Shown: in pieces, positions 17,232 through 26,742 of the stretch
How the letters are laid out: every line of letters begins with the position of its first letter
Position numbering within the stretch: the stretch's first letter is position 1
Origin: Ruminococcus flavefaciens
Lineage (GTDB): Bacteria; Bacillota; Clostridia; Oscillospirales; Ruminococcaceae
Length of the DNA stretch: 64,000 nt
Assembly (NCBI GenBank): GCA_902777125.1
Contig: CACYSQ010000006.1
Coordinates: forward strand, 142,129-206,128
Direction of reading: 5' to 3'
Made by a program: the position numbers and the translations under genes
The notes under the pieces: generated by a model
What the model was told of the DNA's origin: nothing
The model's input: only the letters and a program-made list of their open reading frames with translations
Databases searched by the model: none

Positions 17232-19253
17232 TTATTCCTCAAAGGCAGTGACGATACGCTCGATACGCTCAGCGAGGTCGTCCGTGAGGACCTTCTTCTC
17301 CTCTATCTCCTCGATGATATCCTGACCGTAGGTGCGGATATAGTTCATCAGCTCGGTACGGTATTCGCGCAGCTCCTTGAGCGGAATGCCCTTGAACAGG
17401 TCATGCTGAGCGGCATAGAGGAGAATCACCTGCTCATAGTGCGGAAGCGGATTGTAGAGGGGCTGTTTCAGCAGCTCTGTGAGCATATGACCGTGGTCGA
17501 GGAGGTCAGTGGTAGCCTGATCGAGCTCGGACGAGAACTGAGTGAATATCTCCATTTCCTTGAACTGTGCAAGGTCGATACGGAGGTTTCCGGCAGCCTT
17601 TTTCATAGCCTTTGTCTGAGCGGCACCGCCTACACGCGAAACGGAAAGACCGTAGTTAACGGCAGGTCTGAGACCGGAGTTGAAAAGCTCGCTCTCGAGG
17701 AATATCTGACCGTCGGTGATAGATATAACGTTTGTCGGGATATAGGCGGAGATATCTCCGGCGAGAGTCTCTATGATAGGCAGAGCTGTCAGCGAACCGC
17801 CGCCGTGCTCATCATCGAGACGGCTCGAACGTTCGAGAAGTCTCGAATGGAGGTAGAAAACATCGCCGGGGTAAGCCTCACGTCCCGGAGGGCGGTGCAG
17901 CAGCAGTGACATTGCACGGTAAGCTACAGCGTGTTTGGAGAGGTCGTCGTAAACGATAAGAACGTCCCTGCCCTTAGCCATGAAGTATTCAGCCATAGCC
18001 GTACCGGAATAGGGGGCGATGTACTGGAAGGGCGCCGGGTCGCTCGCAGAAGCGCACACAACAATGGAATAGTCCATAGCGCCGTACTTTTTGAGGGTAT
18101 TGACGACCTGAGCAACGGTCGAGGACTTCTGACCTATGGCAACATAGATGCAGATCATGTCCTTGTCCTTCTGGTTGATGATAGTATCGAGTGCGATAGA
18201 GGTCTTACCGGTCTGACGGTCGCCGATGATGAGCTCACGCTGACCGCGTCCTATCGGGAACATTGAGTCTATCGCAAGGATACCTGTCTGTAACGGCACG
18301 TTTACGGGCTTACGCTCGATAACGCCGGGAGCCTCACGCTCAATGGGGAAGTAGTCCTCCGCCTTGATAGAGCCGAGACCGTCTATGGGAGCGCCGAGTG
18401 CGTCAACGACTCTGCCGAGGAGCTCATCGCTCACGCCTACACCGGCACGTTTGCCTGTTCTGATGACGGAGGAGCCCTCCGTGAGACCGTGGTCGTCACC
18501 GAGAAGAACTACGCCTACGGAGTTTTCCTCAAGGTTCTGGACGATGCCTCTGATGCCTGTCTCGAATTCGACAAGCTCGCCGTACATAACAGCGTTCATG
18601 CCTCTGACTGTCGCGATACCGTCGCCGATACGGGTTATGAAGCCCGTTTCGGTAGCACCGGAACGCACATCGAAGTCCCTGACCTCTGTTCTGAGGACGG
18701 AGATGATGTCGCCGTGAGTATCAGAGGTATCACGCTCTGCAAGCTCGGCAGCCTTTCCGTGGAGTGTCTCCCTGAGAGCGCGGAGGCTTGTACGGTAGCT
18801 CTTGTCGTACTCAACATCGCCTGCATTGAGGATAAAACCGCCTATGATATCGGGATCCTGAATGTACTCGATAGAAACGTCGTTCTTACCGAATTTTTCG
18901 ATTATGAATTTTCTGAGATCAGCCTGCTGGAGCTCGGTAAGGGGCGTAACATAGCGGACTGAAGCTCTGATACTGCCCTCCTGTTCGATGAGGAAGTCAG
19001 TGTAGAGCTCCATTATCTCGGGGAGTTTCTCCACGAGACCGCTGCGGACAGCGCTCATCAGTGGCTTCTGCATACTCTCCGGGAAGAGCTTTGCTATAAC
19101 GGCTTTCTTTTCCTCGTGGGTAACGAGGGGGTTGCCGAGGGTATCGGAAACGTCTCCGCAAGATGCGAGAACAGCGGAGGTCTCATTGATATCAGCCTGC
19201 GGTATCTTAGCGCTTTTCAGCTCATCAAGGAGCAGTTTTTCCTTGTCATTCAC
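17232..19253 (-). CDS. atpA: Fused ATP synthase delta-alpha subunit
   Basis: One uninterrupted 673-codon frame. Residues ~1-163 match the delta (OSCP) subunit: [13 protein letters not shown] at 41-53, a helical middle, and [20 protein letters not shown] at 133-152. The usual first helix (YAxALF) is missing. Residues ~180-673 are a complete alpha subunit: [18 protein letters not shown]-loop [14 protein letters not shown] with K350/T351, and the C-terminal helical domain. No stop codon and no convincing ribosome-binding site with a start occurs between the two parts, and no other atpH is in the operon. Start: GTG at 19253 overlapping the atpF stop, with GGAGGGG 8 nt upstream. Because F1 has three alphas but normally one delta, the fusion raises a stoichiometry question. 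Confidence 0.92.
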   Translation of the reverse strand: MNDKEKLLLDELKSAKIPQADINETSAVLASCGDVSDTLGNPLVTHEEKKAVIAKLFPESMQKPLMSAVRSGLVEKLPEIMELYTDFLIEQEGSIRASVRYVTPLTELQQADLRKFIIEKFGKNDVSIEYIQDPDIIGGFILNAGDVEYDKSYRTSLRALRETLHGKAAELAERDTSDTHGDIISVLRTEVRDFDVRSGATETGFITRIGDGIATVRGMNAVMYGELVEFETGIRGIVQNLEENSVGVVLLGDDHGLTEGSSVIRTGKRAGVGVSDELLGRVVDALGAPIDGLGSIKAEDYFPIEREAPGVIERKPVNVPLQTGILAIDSMFPIGRGQRELIIGDRQTGKTSIALDTIINQKDKDMICIYVAIGQKSSTVAQVVNTLKKYGAMDYSIVVCASASDPAPFQYIAPYSGTAMAEYFMAKGRDVLIVYDDLSKHAVAYRAMSLLLHRPPGREAYPGDVFYLHSRLLERSSRLDDEHGGGSLTALPIIETLAGDISAYIPTNVISITDGQIFLESELFNSGLRPAVNYGLSVSRVGGAAQTKAMKKAAGNLRIDLAQFKEMEIFTQFSSELDQATTDLLDHGHMLTELLKQPLYNPLPHYEQVILLYAAQHDLFKGIPLKELREYRTELMNYIRTYGQDIIEEIEEKKVLTDDLAERIERIVTAFEE

Positions 19254-19741
19254 CTGCCGATCCCCTCCTCTTCCTCGAGGAACTTGTCAACAAGACGGCG
19301 GTTCTTTTCATCGTCAACGTTTTCGCCGATTATCCTTGAAGCAGCCTCAACAGCGAGGTCAGCGATCTGGGTCTGAGCCTGTGCGAGAACGCGCTTGCGT
19401 TCATTCTCGATAGTTTTTCCGGCGTCGGCAACGATGCGTTCCGCCTCCTCCTGAGACCTCTTGATGATAGCGGCACGTTCGGTCTCAGCGTCCTCATGGG
19501 CCTTGTCGATGATCTTCTGAGCCTCGTCCTTAGCGGAGCCGAGCTCATTGTCGTACTGTTCCCTGAGCTGTTCAGCCTCCTCGCGGTTTTTTTTGGCGGA
19601 ATCGAGCTCGTCCTGCACCATCTGAGTGCGTTTCTCCATCATCTTCCTTATGGGCTTAAAGAGGAAGATCTTCATAAGTATCAGCAGCAGGATAAGGTTT
19701 ATGCCTGCCCAGATGAAATTCCATATATTAATATCCAGCAT
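19250..19741 (-). CDS. atpF: ATP synthase b subunit
   Basis: The peripheral-stalk subunit, 163 aa. An N-terminal membrane helix ([22 protein letters not shown]) is followed by a long charged coiled coil rich in Glu, Lys, Gln and Ala, as in all b subunits. AGGAGG lies 7 nt before the ATG. Its stop overlaps the start of the fused delta-alpha gene, whose delta part binds the end of this coiled coil. A 280-bp gap with a large palindrome separates it from atpE. Confidence 0.96.
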   Translation of the reverse strand: MLDINIWNFIWAGINLILLLILMKIFLFKPIRKMMEKRTQMVQDELDSAKKNREEAEQLREQYDNELGSAKDEAQKIIDKAHEDAETERAAIIKRSQEEAERIVADAGKTIENERKRVLAQAQTQIADLAVEAASRIIGENVDDEKNRRLVDKFLEEEEGIGR

Positions 19742-19789
19742 AGGTCGTCCTCCTGTTCTTGACTAAAAATAAGAGGGTATGTAACTTTT

Positions 19790-19946
19790 AGGCGGTCGAG
19801 AGGCGGCGGACGTTTGCGTAATTGCCCCACATCACAAACACGCAGTCTGTCAAGACCGCTGTTTGCAGCGCTCGTTTCAGTCTTGACAGACTAAGTGTTT
19901 GTGGTAAAATAGGCAATTGCGAACGTCTCCTGTCGGTCAGACCACC
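19790..19946. repeat. Large imperfect palindrome inside the ATP synthase operon
   Basis: A near-perfect 24-bp inverted repeat (19833-19856 with 19880-19903, two mismatches) encloses a 23-nt loop. Homology of the arms extends outward, less perfectly, to about 19790 and 19946 (AGGCGGTC against the complement of GACCACCT; GACGTT and AATTGCC in both arms). No ORF is present. This is the shape of a MITE. It splits atpE from atpF. Confidence 0.75.
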
Positions 19947-19973
19947 TGATATATTATTTACCCAAATAAGAAA

Positions 19974-20012
19974 GCTCCCGCACACACTTCTCCGCAGAGA
20001 CGTCCGGGGAGC
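19974..20012 (-). promoter_or_regulatory. Hairpin downstream of atpE
   Basis: GCTCCC (19974-19979) can pair with GGGGAGC (20006-20012) around a long loop, 10 bp after the atpE stop. Hairpins here often protect the atpE message so that more c subunit is made; the U-run needed for full termination is missing. Confidence 0.4.
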
Positions 20013-20022
20013 AATTTCTGCA

Positions 20023-20244
20023 TTATTTGAGGAACAGGATAATGAGGATAGCGATAACGAAGCCGTAGATAGCGGTCGCCTCAGCGAGGGCACAACCGAG
20101 AAGGAGCGCCTTGTTGATATCGCCCTTTGCTTCAGGCTGACGGGCGATAGCCTCAGCAGCCTTAGATGTTGCTATACCTATACCTATACCTGCGCCAAGT
20201 CCGGTGAGAACAGCCAGACCTGCACCTATTGCCAAAAGTCCCAT
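20023..20244 (-). CDS. atpE: ATP synthase c subunit
   Basis: The ring-forming proteolipid that carries ions through Fo. 73 aa from the ATG at 20244 (GGAGG 8 nt upstream; a TTG at 20259 overlaps it). Two membrane helices flank the polar loop ARQPEAKGD; the ion-binding Glu is in LAEATAIYG of helix 2. The Gln of helix 1 and the Ser/Thr after the Glu that mark sodium-binding rings are Ile and Ala here, so proton coupling is more likely. Confidence 0.96.
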   Translation of the reverse strand: MGLLAIGAGLAVLTGLGAGIGIGIATSKAAEAIARQPEAKGDINKALLLGCALAEATAIYGFVIAILIILFLK

Positions 20245-20262
20245 AATATTGACCTCCAATAA

Positions 20263-20372
20263 TTAGTTCTTAGTTTTTAGTGCTTAGTGCATAGCATAGA
20301 AGAAAAAGCCTTTACCGGATACGTCTCCGGAGGAGACACCTCAACTAAGAACTATGCACTTATAACTTGTAA
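20263..20372. repeat. MITE-like imperfect inverted repeat between atpB and atpE
   Basis: The left arm (TTAGTTCTTAGTTTTTAGTG, then TTAGTGCATAG) is roughly mirrored on the right by AACTATGCACTTATAACTTG and TAACTATT. A GC-rich hairpin (GTCTCCGGAGGAGAC) sits at the centre. Similar elements lie at 26652, 34690 and 47487. Confidence 0.55.
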
Positions 20373-20375
20373 CTA

Positions 20376-21065
20376 TTATTCCTCCTCCATAGCCTCGGAC
20401 ATAAAGAGCGAGGTGAGGAATACGAATACATATGCCTGTATCGCGCCGTCAAACACATCGAAGTAGAAGCTGAATGCGAGCGGTACGCCGACCGGTACAA
20501 GGAGCTTTATGAACTCCATGATGACGAAAGCACCGAGAACGTTTCCGAAAAGTCGCATACAGAGCGAAAGCGGCTTGATAACGAGCTCCATGAGATTGAG
20601 CGGGAGCATGAAAGCCATAGGCTCGCAGAAGCCCTTCAGCCATTTTCTCACGCCCTTCTGCCTGATACCGCTGTACTGTATCAGGAGTATCGCGAATATC
20701 GCGAGCGTTGCGGTAACGCCGAGATCCTTTGTCGGGGGTCTTAGACCTACCAGACCTATAAGGTTTGATATACCGATATACAGCAGCAGCGTTTCGAGTA
20801 TGGGGAGGTATTTTTTCCCCTTGCTGCCGAGTATCTCGAGGAAGAAGTTATCCATCCAGAGCACGAAGCTCTCGACAAGGCACTGGAAGCCCGTCGGCAC
20901 TACCTTCATTCTCTTTGTGAATATAATGGAGCCGATGACCAGAAGTCCCATGATGAACCATGTCATGACGCAGGACTCCGGAACGGGTATCCCTCCGAAT
21001 ACAGGTATTGTAAAGGACGTCCGGCACTCAAGCTCTTCCATGAGCTTGTCTGCAAGATCACCCAT
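20376..21065 (-). CDS. atpB: ATP synthase a subunit
   Basis: The Fo stator channel subunit, ~229 aa from the ATG at 21065 (a GTG at 21083 is possible). Five or six membrane helices are evident. The essential Arg lies in LSLCMRLFGNVLGAF of the fourth helix, and the C-terminal helix carries the polar AIQAYVFVFLTSLFM segment. It is the first structural gene of the operon; no atpI precedes it. The promoter is at 21110-21138. Confidence 0.95.
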   Translation of the reverse strand: MGDLADKLMEELECRTSFTIPVFGGIPVPESCVMTWFIMGLLVIGSIIFTKRMKVVPTGFQCLVESFVLWMDNFFLEILGSKGKKYLPILETLLLYIGISNLIGLVGLRPPTKDLGVTATLAIFAILLIQYSGIRQKGVRKWLKGFCEPMAFMLPLNLMELVIKPLSLCMRLFGNVLGAFVIMEFIKLLVPVGVPLAFSFYFDVFDGAIQAYVFVFLTSLFMSEAMEEE

Positions 21066-21109
21066 TTTCCCACCTTCTTTCACGAATGTGAATTTGATCC
21101 TATATGATA

Positions 21110-21138
21110 ATAATATATCAATTACGCTCCAAAGTCAA
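21110..21138 (-). promoter_or_regulatory. Promoter of the ATP synthase operon
   Basis: TTGACT - 17 bp - TATTAT on the minus strand, ~45 bp before atpB. It lies in the only gap upstream of the operon. Confidence 0.78.
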
Positions 21139-21199
21139 GAGCTTTGGGGCAATTTCAACGAATTATGCAATAAATTTTCGTATATATTGCTATTCAGGC

Positions 21200-21532
21200 T
21201 TATGAATTTTCCTCCGCGAGCCTGAGTGCATTACTGAGGCGTTCGATAGTACCGGAATTGAGCTTTTCCGAGAGCCTTACCCTGTCGAGCTCCTTCTTGA
21301 AAGCGGAAAGCTCCTTTGCGATAGCCTGCAAAGCCTCCTCACTGCGGTTCTGACGTTCCTCCAGTGAAGCGATGCGGTCTCCGAGAGCCGCGATAGCCTC
21401 TGCGAGAAGCTCGTTGGCTTCATTCTGACGTTCGCCGAAGTCCGTGAGCTTGGCGGCAGCTTTCAGAGCGCTTATCTTTTCGTGGCCGTCGAAGGTCACG
21501 AGCTTTTTCTTATTCAGCCCTGTATCAGCCAT
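21200..21532 (-). CDS. Coiled-coil protein of unknown function
   Basis: 110 aa, almost entirely helical. Heptad-like patterns run from about residue 30 to the end (ANELLAEAIAALGDRIASLEE, then ALQAIAKELSAFKKELDRV). There is no membrane segment, Cys or known motif. AAAGGATG precedes the ATG. It follows the lipoprotein gene by 30 bp and is probably the last gene of the polysaccharide transcription unit. I do not recognise a family. Confidence 0.7.
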   Translation of the reverse strand: MADTGLNKKKLVTFDGHEKISALKAAAKLTDFGERQNEANELLAEAIAALGDRIASLEERQNRSEEALQAIAKELSAFKKELDRVRLSEKLNSGTIERLSNALRLAEENS

Positions 21533-21562
21533 AGTTTACATCCTTTCTCATGTCCGGGAGGC

Positions 21563-22240
21563 TCATTTCAGGCGCTTGAGCTCCTTGTTATCGCCCTTGT
21601 CGTTGGTTATCGTCATAACATCGCCGTCAACAGAATATGTACCGTTCAATGTCTGACCGCCGATCTCTATCCTGAGAGTGTTGTCGGAGGATATCTCGCC
21701 GATAGTATAGAGGATATTGATATCGGTATTGTTTTCGGCGATATCGACCAGTATGCTGAGGGCGTCCGTATCCAGCTTTTCGTCCGAACCGCTCTGAGCA
21801 GCGCGTTTGTTATAGCCTTTTTCCATTGAATCGTAAACAACTCCGCTGACAAGCTCATATTTTCCGAAAAACTCGGTACCGTCATTGGGCTCGAGCCTTT
21901 TCAGCGTCATATTATCGTCATTGTCGATGTGGAGACAGTAGGTCTCGCCGTCGAAATCGAACATACCGGGTTCGATCTCGTGGTTTTCGAGAGTACCGGT
22001 ACCGTCGTTGTTGAATTTCATCATAGAGGTAACGGGCAGGGTAGCCTCCATTCTGATAGTACCGGATTCGGTTATATTCAGAAAGGAACTGTCGTCCCAT
22101 TCCCACCTGCCGGCGTAGTCAGCCTTAGCCTGAGAAGCCGGGGTATCAGCGTTTTTGCTGCTGCTGTCACTGCTTCCGCATGAAACGAAAGCACCTGTTA
22201 TCATTGTGCAGGCGATAAGCGCCGCGATAATTCTTTTCAT
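21563..22240 (-). CDS. Putative lipoprotein
   Basis: 225 aa with a clear lipoprotein signal peptide: MKRIIAALIACTMITGAFVS then the lipobox Cys, followed by a Ser-rich spacer. The mature part is polar and seems to hold two beta-rich repeats with endings such as YSVDGDVMTITND, resembling small extracellular lipocalin-like modules, though I cannot name a family. GGGAG precedes the ATG. It lies 41 bp after rmd on the same strand and may be co-transcribed. Confidence 0.8.
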   Translation of the reverse strand: MKRIIAALIACTMITGAFVSCGSSDSSSKNADTPASQAKADYAGRWEWDDSSFLNITESGTIRMEATLPVTSMMKFNNDGTGTLENHEIEPGMFDFDGETYCLHIDNDDNMTLKRLEPNDGTEFFGKYELVSGVVYDSMEKGYNKRAAQSGSDEKLDTDALSILVDIAENNTDINILYTIGEISSDNTLRIEIGGQTLNGTYSVDGDVMTITNDKGDNKELKRLK

Positions 22241-22281
22241 GGTAGTTCTCCCTTTTGATATTTCTGCCGGGACACTGTCCC

Positions 22282-23220
22282 TTAAAGTCTCAGATTTTCG
22301 CGCCAGTAATTGAGCGTATCAGCGATAGTTTTCTCCATAGATATCTCAGCCTGCCAGCCGGTATCGTTCCTTATGAGTGAGACGTCCGGCTCGATAATGG
22401 GGATATCCGAGGCTCTCATACGCGCCGGGTCTCTCACGACCTCTATCGGTGTTTCCGACATTTTCAGCGCAGTATCGAGGATAAACTGTATATCAACAGC
22501 TTTTCCGCGTCCGACATTGTAGGTCCTTCCGGAAACGCCCTTCTCGCCGAGCAGCCGGTAGGCTCTGACGACATCGCGGACGTCCGTGAAATCGCGTTTT
22601 GCCGAGAGGTTGCCGACCTTCATCAAAGGCTCACGCAGACCCTTTTCCGCCTCGGCTATCTGCTTGCAGAAGTCCGAAATAACGAAGATATCAGCCTGTT
22701 TTGGACCGGAATGGTTGAAAGCCCTGACCATTACGATATCCATTTTGTAGGCACGGGCGTATATCTCGCCGATCATGCCCTGACAGGCCTTTGTTGCGGC
22801 ATAGATATTGCCCGGACGCAGAGGCTCCTCCTCGCTGAGAGGACAGCTGCCCTCCCTGATGAAGCCGTACTCCTCGCCCGAGCCAATGAGGACGGTCCTC
22901 ACGCCCTCGCCGTACTCTCTGAGCGCCTCGAGGACGTTGATAGTGCCGATGACGTTTATCTCAGCCGTGAGCTGAGGACGCTTCCATGAAACCGCAACAG
23001 AGCTCTGTGCGGCAAGATGATAGACGATATCCGGTCTGAAATCACTCAGCACCGCAGAGATATCGTCTTTTTTCAGTATATCGAGCGTAAGCGCGGCACA
23101 TTCTCCGGAGAGAGTCTCCGACGGGAGACAGGTCGCGCCGACCTCCCAGCCGGCAGAAGCAAGCTCGCTGATGAGATAGCCTCCGACAAAGCCTGCACCG
23201 CCAATTATCAAAGCCCGCAT
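22282..23220 (-). CDS. rmd: GDP-6-deoxy-D-mannose reductase (rmd-like)
   Basis: An SDR-family enzyme of 312 aa. The NAD(P)-binding GGAGFVGGYL motif is at the N-terminus, the catalytic YAATK tyrosine and lysine lie near residues 139-143, and the GEEYG segment follows the catalytic Ser. RAFNHSGPKQ and FVISDFCKQIAEAEKG match reductases that turn GDP-4-keto-6-deoxymannose into GDP-D-rhamnose. Its place in an operon with manC and gmd supports this over other epimerases; the exact product (D-rhamnose versus another 6-deoxyhexose) is inferred. GAGGTGA lies before the ATG. Confidence 0.82.
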   Translation of the reverse strand: MRALIIGGAGFVGGYLISELASAGWEVGATCLPSETLSGECAALTLDILKKDDISAVLSDFRPDIVYHLAAQSSVAVSWKRPQLTAEINVIGTINVLEALREYGEGVRTVLIGSGEEYGFIREGSCPLSEEEPLRPGNIYAATKACQGMIGEIYARAYKMDIVMVRAFNHSGPKQADIFVISDFCKQIAEAEKGLREPLMKVGNLSAKRDFTDVRDVVRAYRLLGEKGVSGRTYNVGRGKAVDIQFILDTALKMSETPIEVVRDPARMRASDIPIIEPDVSLIRNDTGWQAEISMEKTIADTLNYWRENLRL

Positions 23221-23229
23221 AGTTTCACC

Positions 23230-24360
23230 TCAGAGCCTTCCGGAAAGAACTCCGCAAAGCCTTTCTATAACTATTTTTTCATTGAACACCTTATCCACGC
23301 GTTCTGCGGCAGCCTCGCCCATTTCCTCGCGGAGCTCCCTGTCATCGGCGAGCCTGTTTATCGCGAAGGCGAGCGCACCTGCGTCAGAGGGCGGAACGGT
23401 CATGCCGGTATCTCCGTGGAGGCTGACATAAGGCACTCCGGAGGGCAGAGCCGTGTTTATGACGGGCTTGCCGTAGACCATAGCCTCAAGCTGGACTATG
23501 CCGAAAGCCTCGCTGCGTTCAACGGACGGAAGCACAAAGATATCGCAGTCGGCAAAAGCCCTGCGGAGCTCCTTCTGCGGAAGGAAGCCCAGAAAATGCA
23601 CTCTGTCCTCGATCTCCGAATGTTTTACTCTTGCTTTCAGCTCAGCCTCGAGCTCGCCGGCGCCTGAAATGAACAGCTCGCAGCCCTTGACGTCCCTGAA
23701 AGCCTCAATGAGGACGTCAATGCCCTTGTAGTAGACCAGTCTGCCGCTGAAGAGCACCTTGACGCTGTTCTCGTAGCAGCATTTTTCCTCGAGGAAGCCG
23801 TCGCGCACCGTTTTCCGGTAATCCTCCGGCACGATGCCGTAGGGGACGACGACGCACTTGTCCCAGTAGCCGGGGAGGTATTCCGAGCCGATGATGTGAC
23901 CCTCTGTTGCAACGAGAATGCGGTCGGCTCTTTCGAGGAGCCTGTGCATGAACGGCTTGTAGAGCCTCATGAGTTTTTTCTGCTTGACGACGTCGCTGTG
24001 CCATGAGACCACGACCTTGCCCTTAAAGCCGGAAAACAGCAGAGCTGCGTCCGCGAGCGGGAACGGCACATGGATATGGACAACGTCAGCTTTTGCAGCC
24101 ATTTCGCGGAATTTCCGGATAAACTGCATGGAAAGCGGACAGGAGAAGTAAGTTCCGAGGCTGCCGCAGCGTGTAACGTCAACGCCGTTGATCTTTTCGC
24201 GGCGCATATCGCCTCTGTCATCGCGGCAGACGAGGACTTTGACATCGAAGCCGCCGGTCCTGCCGAGCTCCTCGGCGTACTGCCGGATAACGGTCTCGAT
24301 GCCGCCGATATGGGGATAATAAGCCTTATTAACTTCAAGCACTCTCAGCTTGCCGCTCAT
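23230..24360 (-). CDS. GT4-family glycosyltransferase
   Basis: 376 aa from the ATG at 24360 (AAAGGAG upstream; an earlier start at 24405 lacks one). The GT-B fold is evident: an N-terminal domain with YYPHIGGIETVIRQYAEEL, a linker with VPYGIVPEDY, and a C-terminal nucleotide-sugar domain with VLFSGRLVYYKGIDVLIEAF and the E-x7-E motif in SEAFGIVQLEA. It should transfer a sugar, plausibly D-rhamnose or mannose given the operon, onto the growing surface glycan at the cytoplasmic membrane face. Donor and linkage cannot be read from sequence. Confidence 0.9.
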   Translation of the reverse strand: MSGKLRVLEVNKAYYPHIGGIETVIRQYAEELGRTGGFDVKVLVCRDDRGDMRREKINGVDVTRCGSLGTYFSCPLSMQFIRKFREMAAKADVVHIHVPFPLADAALLFSGFKGKVVVSWHSDVVKQKKLMRLYKPFMHRLLERADRILVATEGHIIGSEYLPGYWDKCVVVPYGIVPEDYRKTVRDGFLEEKCCYENSVKVLFSGRLVYYKGIDVLIEAFRDVKGCELFISGAGELEAELKARVKHSEIEDRVHFLGFLPQKELRRAFADCDIFVLPSVERSEAFGIVQLEAMVYGKPVINTALPSGVPYVSLHGDTGMTVPPSDAGALAFAINRLADDRELREEMGEAAAERVDKVFNEKIVIERLCGVLSGRL

Positions 24361-24446
24361 ACTTTTCCACTCCTTTCCGTAAAAATCGTTTCGTGGGGGA
24401 CGCAATAGCCCCTGTTTATGGGACGCTTTGCCCTGTAACTGCCGGT

Positions 24447-25595
24447 TCAGACCAGCGCCGAATAGATATCGTAGAGCATTTCAGCCGAACGCTCCCAAGT
24501 GAACTGCTTTGCGCGTTCAAGGCCTCTTGCAGAGAGGTCTCTGCGGAGCTTTTCGTCGGCATATAGCCTGTAAAGTCCCTCCGCAATGCTTTTGGGGGAA
24601 TACGCATCGCAGATAACGGCACAGTCGCCTGTCACCTCGGGAAGCGATGCCTCACCGGAGGTCAGCACCGGTACTCCGCAGGCCATAGCCTCCAGCGGCG
24701 GCATACCGAAGCCCTCGTAGAGCGACGGGAAAACGAATGCCAGAGCCCCGCACATGAGGGGGTTCATGTCCTCAGCCGGAACATATTTCGTGAATATGAC
24801 CTTATCCTGCAAGCCGAGCCTTTCCACACGGGCGAATATCCCGTCATAGAGCCAGCCCTTTCCGCCGGCGAGCACGAGCTTCGGTGACTTCTCCCCGAGC
24901 TTGTTCACAAGCGCCTTGTAGGCAGTAATAAGCCTTTCGAGGTTCTTGCGGGGCTCGATAGTGCCGAGGTAGAGGAAGTAGTCGCCCCCGATGCCGAGCG
25001 ACTCCTTCACGGCAGGGATACGTTCCGGCTCAGTGCAGGGGTGAAATCTATCGGTATCCACACCGCACGGGACTACTCTTATCTTCGCCTCATGCTGCGG
25101 AAAATACCTGATTATCTCGCTTTTTGAGAATTCGGAATCAGTGACGATGACGTCCGCACGTTTCATCGAACGCTTCAGACCCATATTGAGCATGAGCTTT
25201 GTGCGTCCGCGGACGGTCTCCGGAAAAGCCTTGTAGACCATGTCGTGTACTGTTACCACGGTCTTTCCGTGAACTCCCGGCGGCACGATGTAGTTGAAGA
25301 AATGGGTAACGTCCGCCTTTTTGCCGAAGAAGGAGGAGTAAGGCACAGGCACGAAGGTGCTTGATGCGCGGTACATATAGCCCGAGAACTTCGCCATTTT
25401 AACAGCGATGCTGTCGCCGGCAAAGGGCATTATGCGTTCCATTTTCGCGGCATTGTCCTTGCCGGAGAAGAAATTGTAGCGGAAGCTGTCCTCCGGGTGA
25501 AGTCTTGCGAGGGCGGTAGTCTGACCAGCCTCGCACCAGCCGATGCCGGTCATTTTCTCGCTCACCAGAGGCAGAGCGTCAAATTCTATCCTCAT
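24447..25595 (-). CDS. GT4-family glycosyltransferase
   Basis: 382 aa, GT-B fold. VVTVHDMVYKAFPETVRGR lies in the N-terminal half; FLYLGTIEPRKNLERLI and YEGFGMPPLEAMACGVPVLTS, with its E-x7-E pair, lie in the C-terminal half. This pattern is common in mannosyl- and rhamnosyltransferases. Its ATG follows the gmd stop by 1 bp, so the two are translationally coupled. Acceptor and linkage are unknown. Confidence 0.9.
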   Translation of the reverse strand: MRIEFDALPLVSEKMTGIGWCEAGQTTALARLHPEDSFRYNFFSGKDNAAKMERIMPFAGDSIAVKMAKFSGYMYRASSTFVPVPYSSFFGKKADVTHFFNYIVPPGVHGKTVVTVHDMVYKAFPETVRGRTKLMLNMGLKRSMKRADVIVTDSEFSKSEIIRYFPQHEAKIRVVPCGVDTDRFHPCTEPERIPAVKESLGIGGDYFLYLGTIEPRKNLERLITAYKALVNKLGEKSPKLVLAGGKGWLYDGIFARVERLGLQDKVIFTKYVPAEDMNPLMCGALAFVFPSLYEGFGMPPLEAMACGVPVLTSGEASLPEVTGDCAVICDAYSPKSIAEGLYRLYADEKLRRDLSARGLERAKQFTWERSAEMLYDIYSALV

Positions 25596-25596
25596 C

Positions 25597-26649
<1,053 letters not shown>

Positions 26650-26651
26650 TC

Positions 26652-26742
26652 ATGAATTGAGAATTGAGAATTGTGTTAATTTTGATTCGTCTGCCGGTAG
26701 GCAGATACAATAAATCTCCATTCTCCATTCTGCATTCTCAAT
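26652..26742. repeat. MITE-like repeat between manC and gmd
   Basis: AATTGAGAATTGAGAATTG on the left is mirrored by CTCCATTCTCCATTCTGCATT and CTCAATT on the right. A GTCTGCC..GGCAGA hairpin lies between. No ORF. It belongs to the family also seen at 34690 and 47487. Confidence 0.65.

Noticed and set aside
20023-20244. Sodium-type ATP synthase
   Set aside because: The Gln of helix 1 and the Ser/Thr next to the helix-2 Glu of sodium-binding c subunits are absent.
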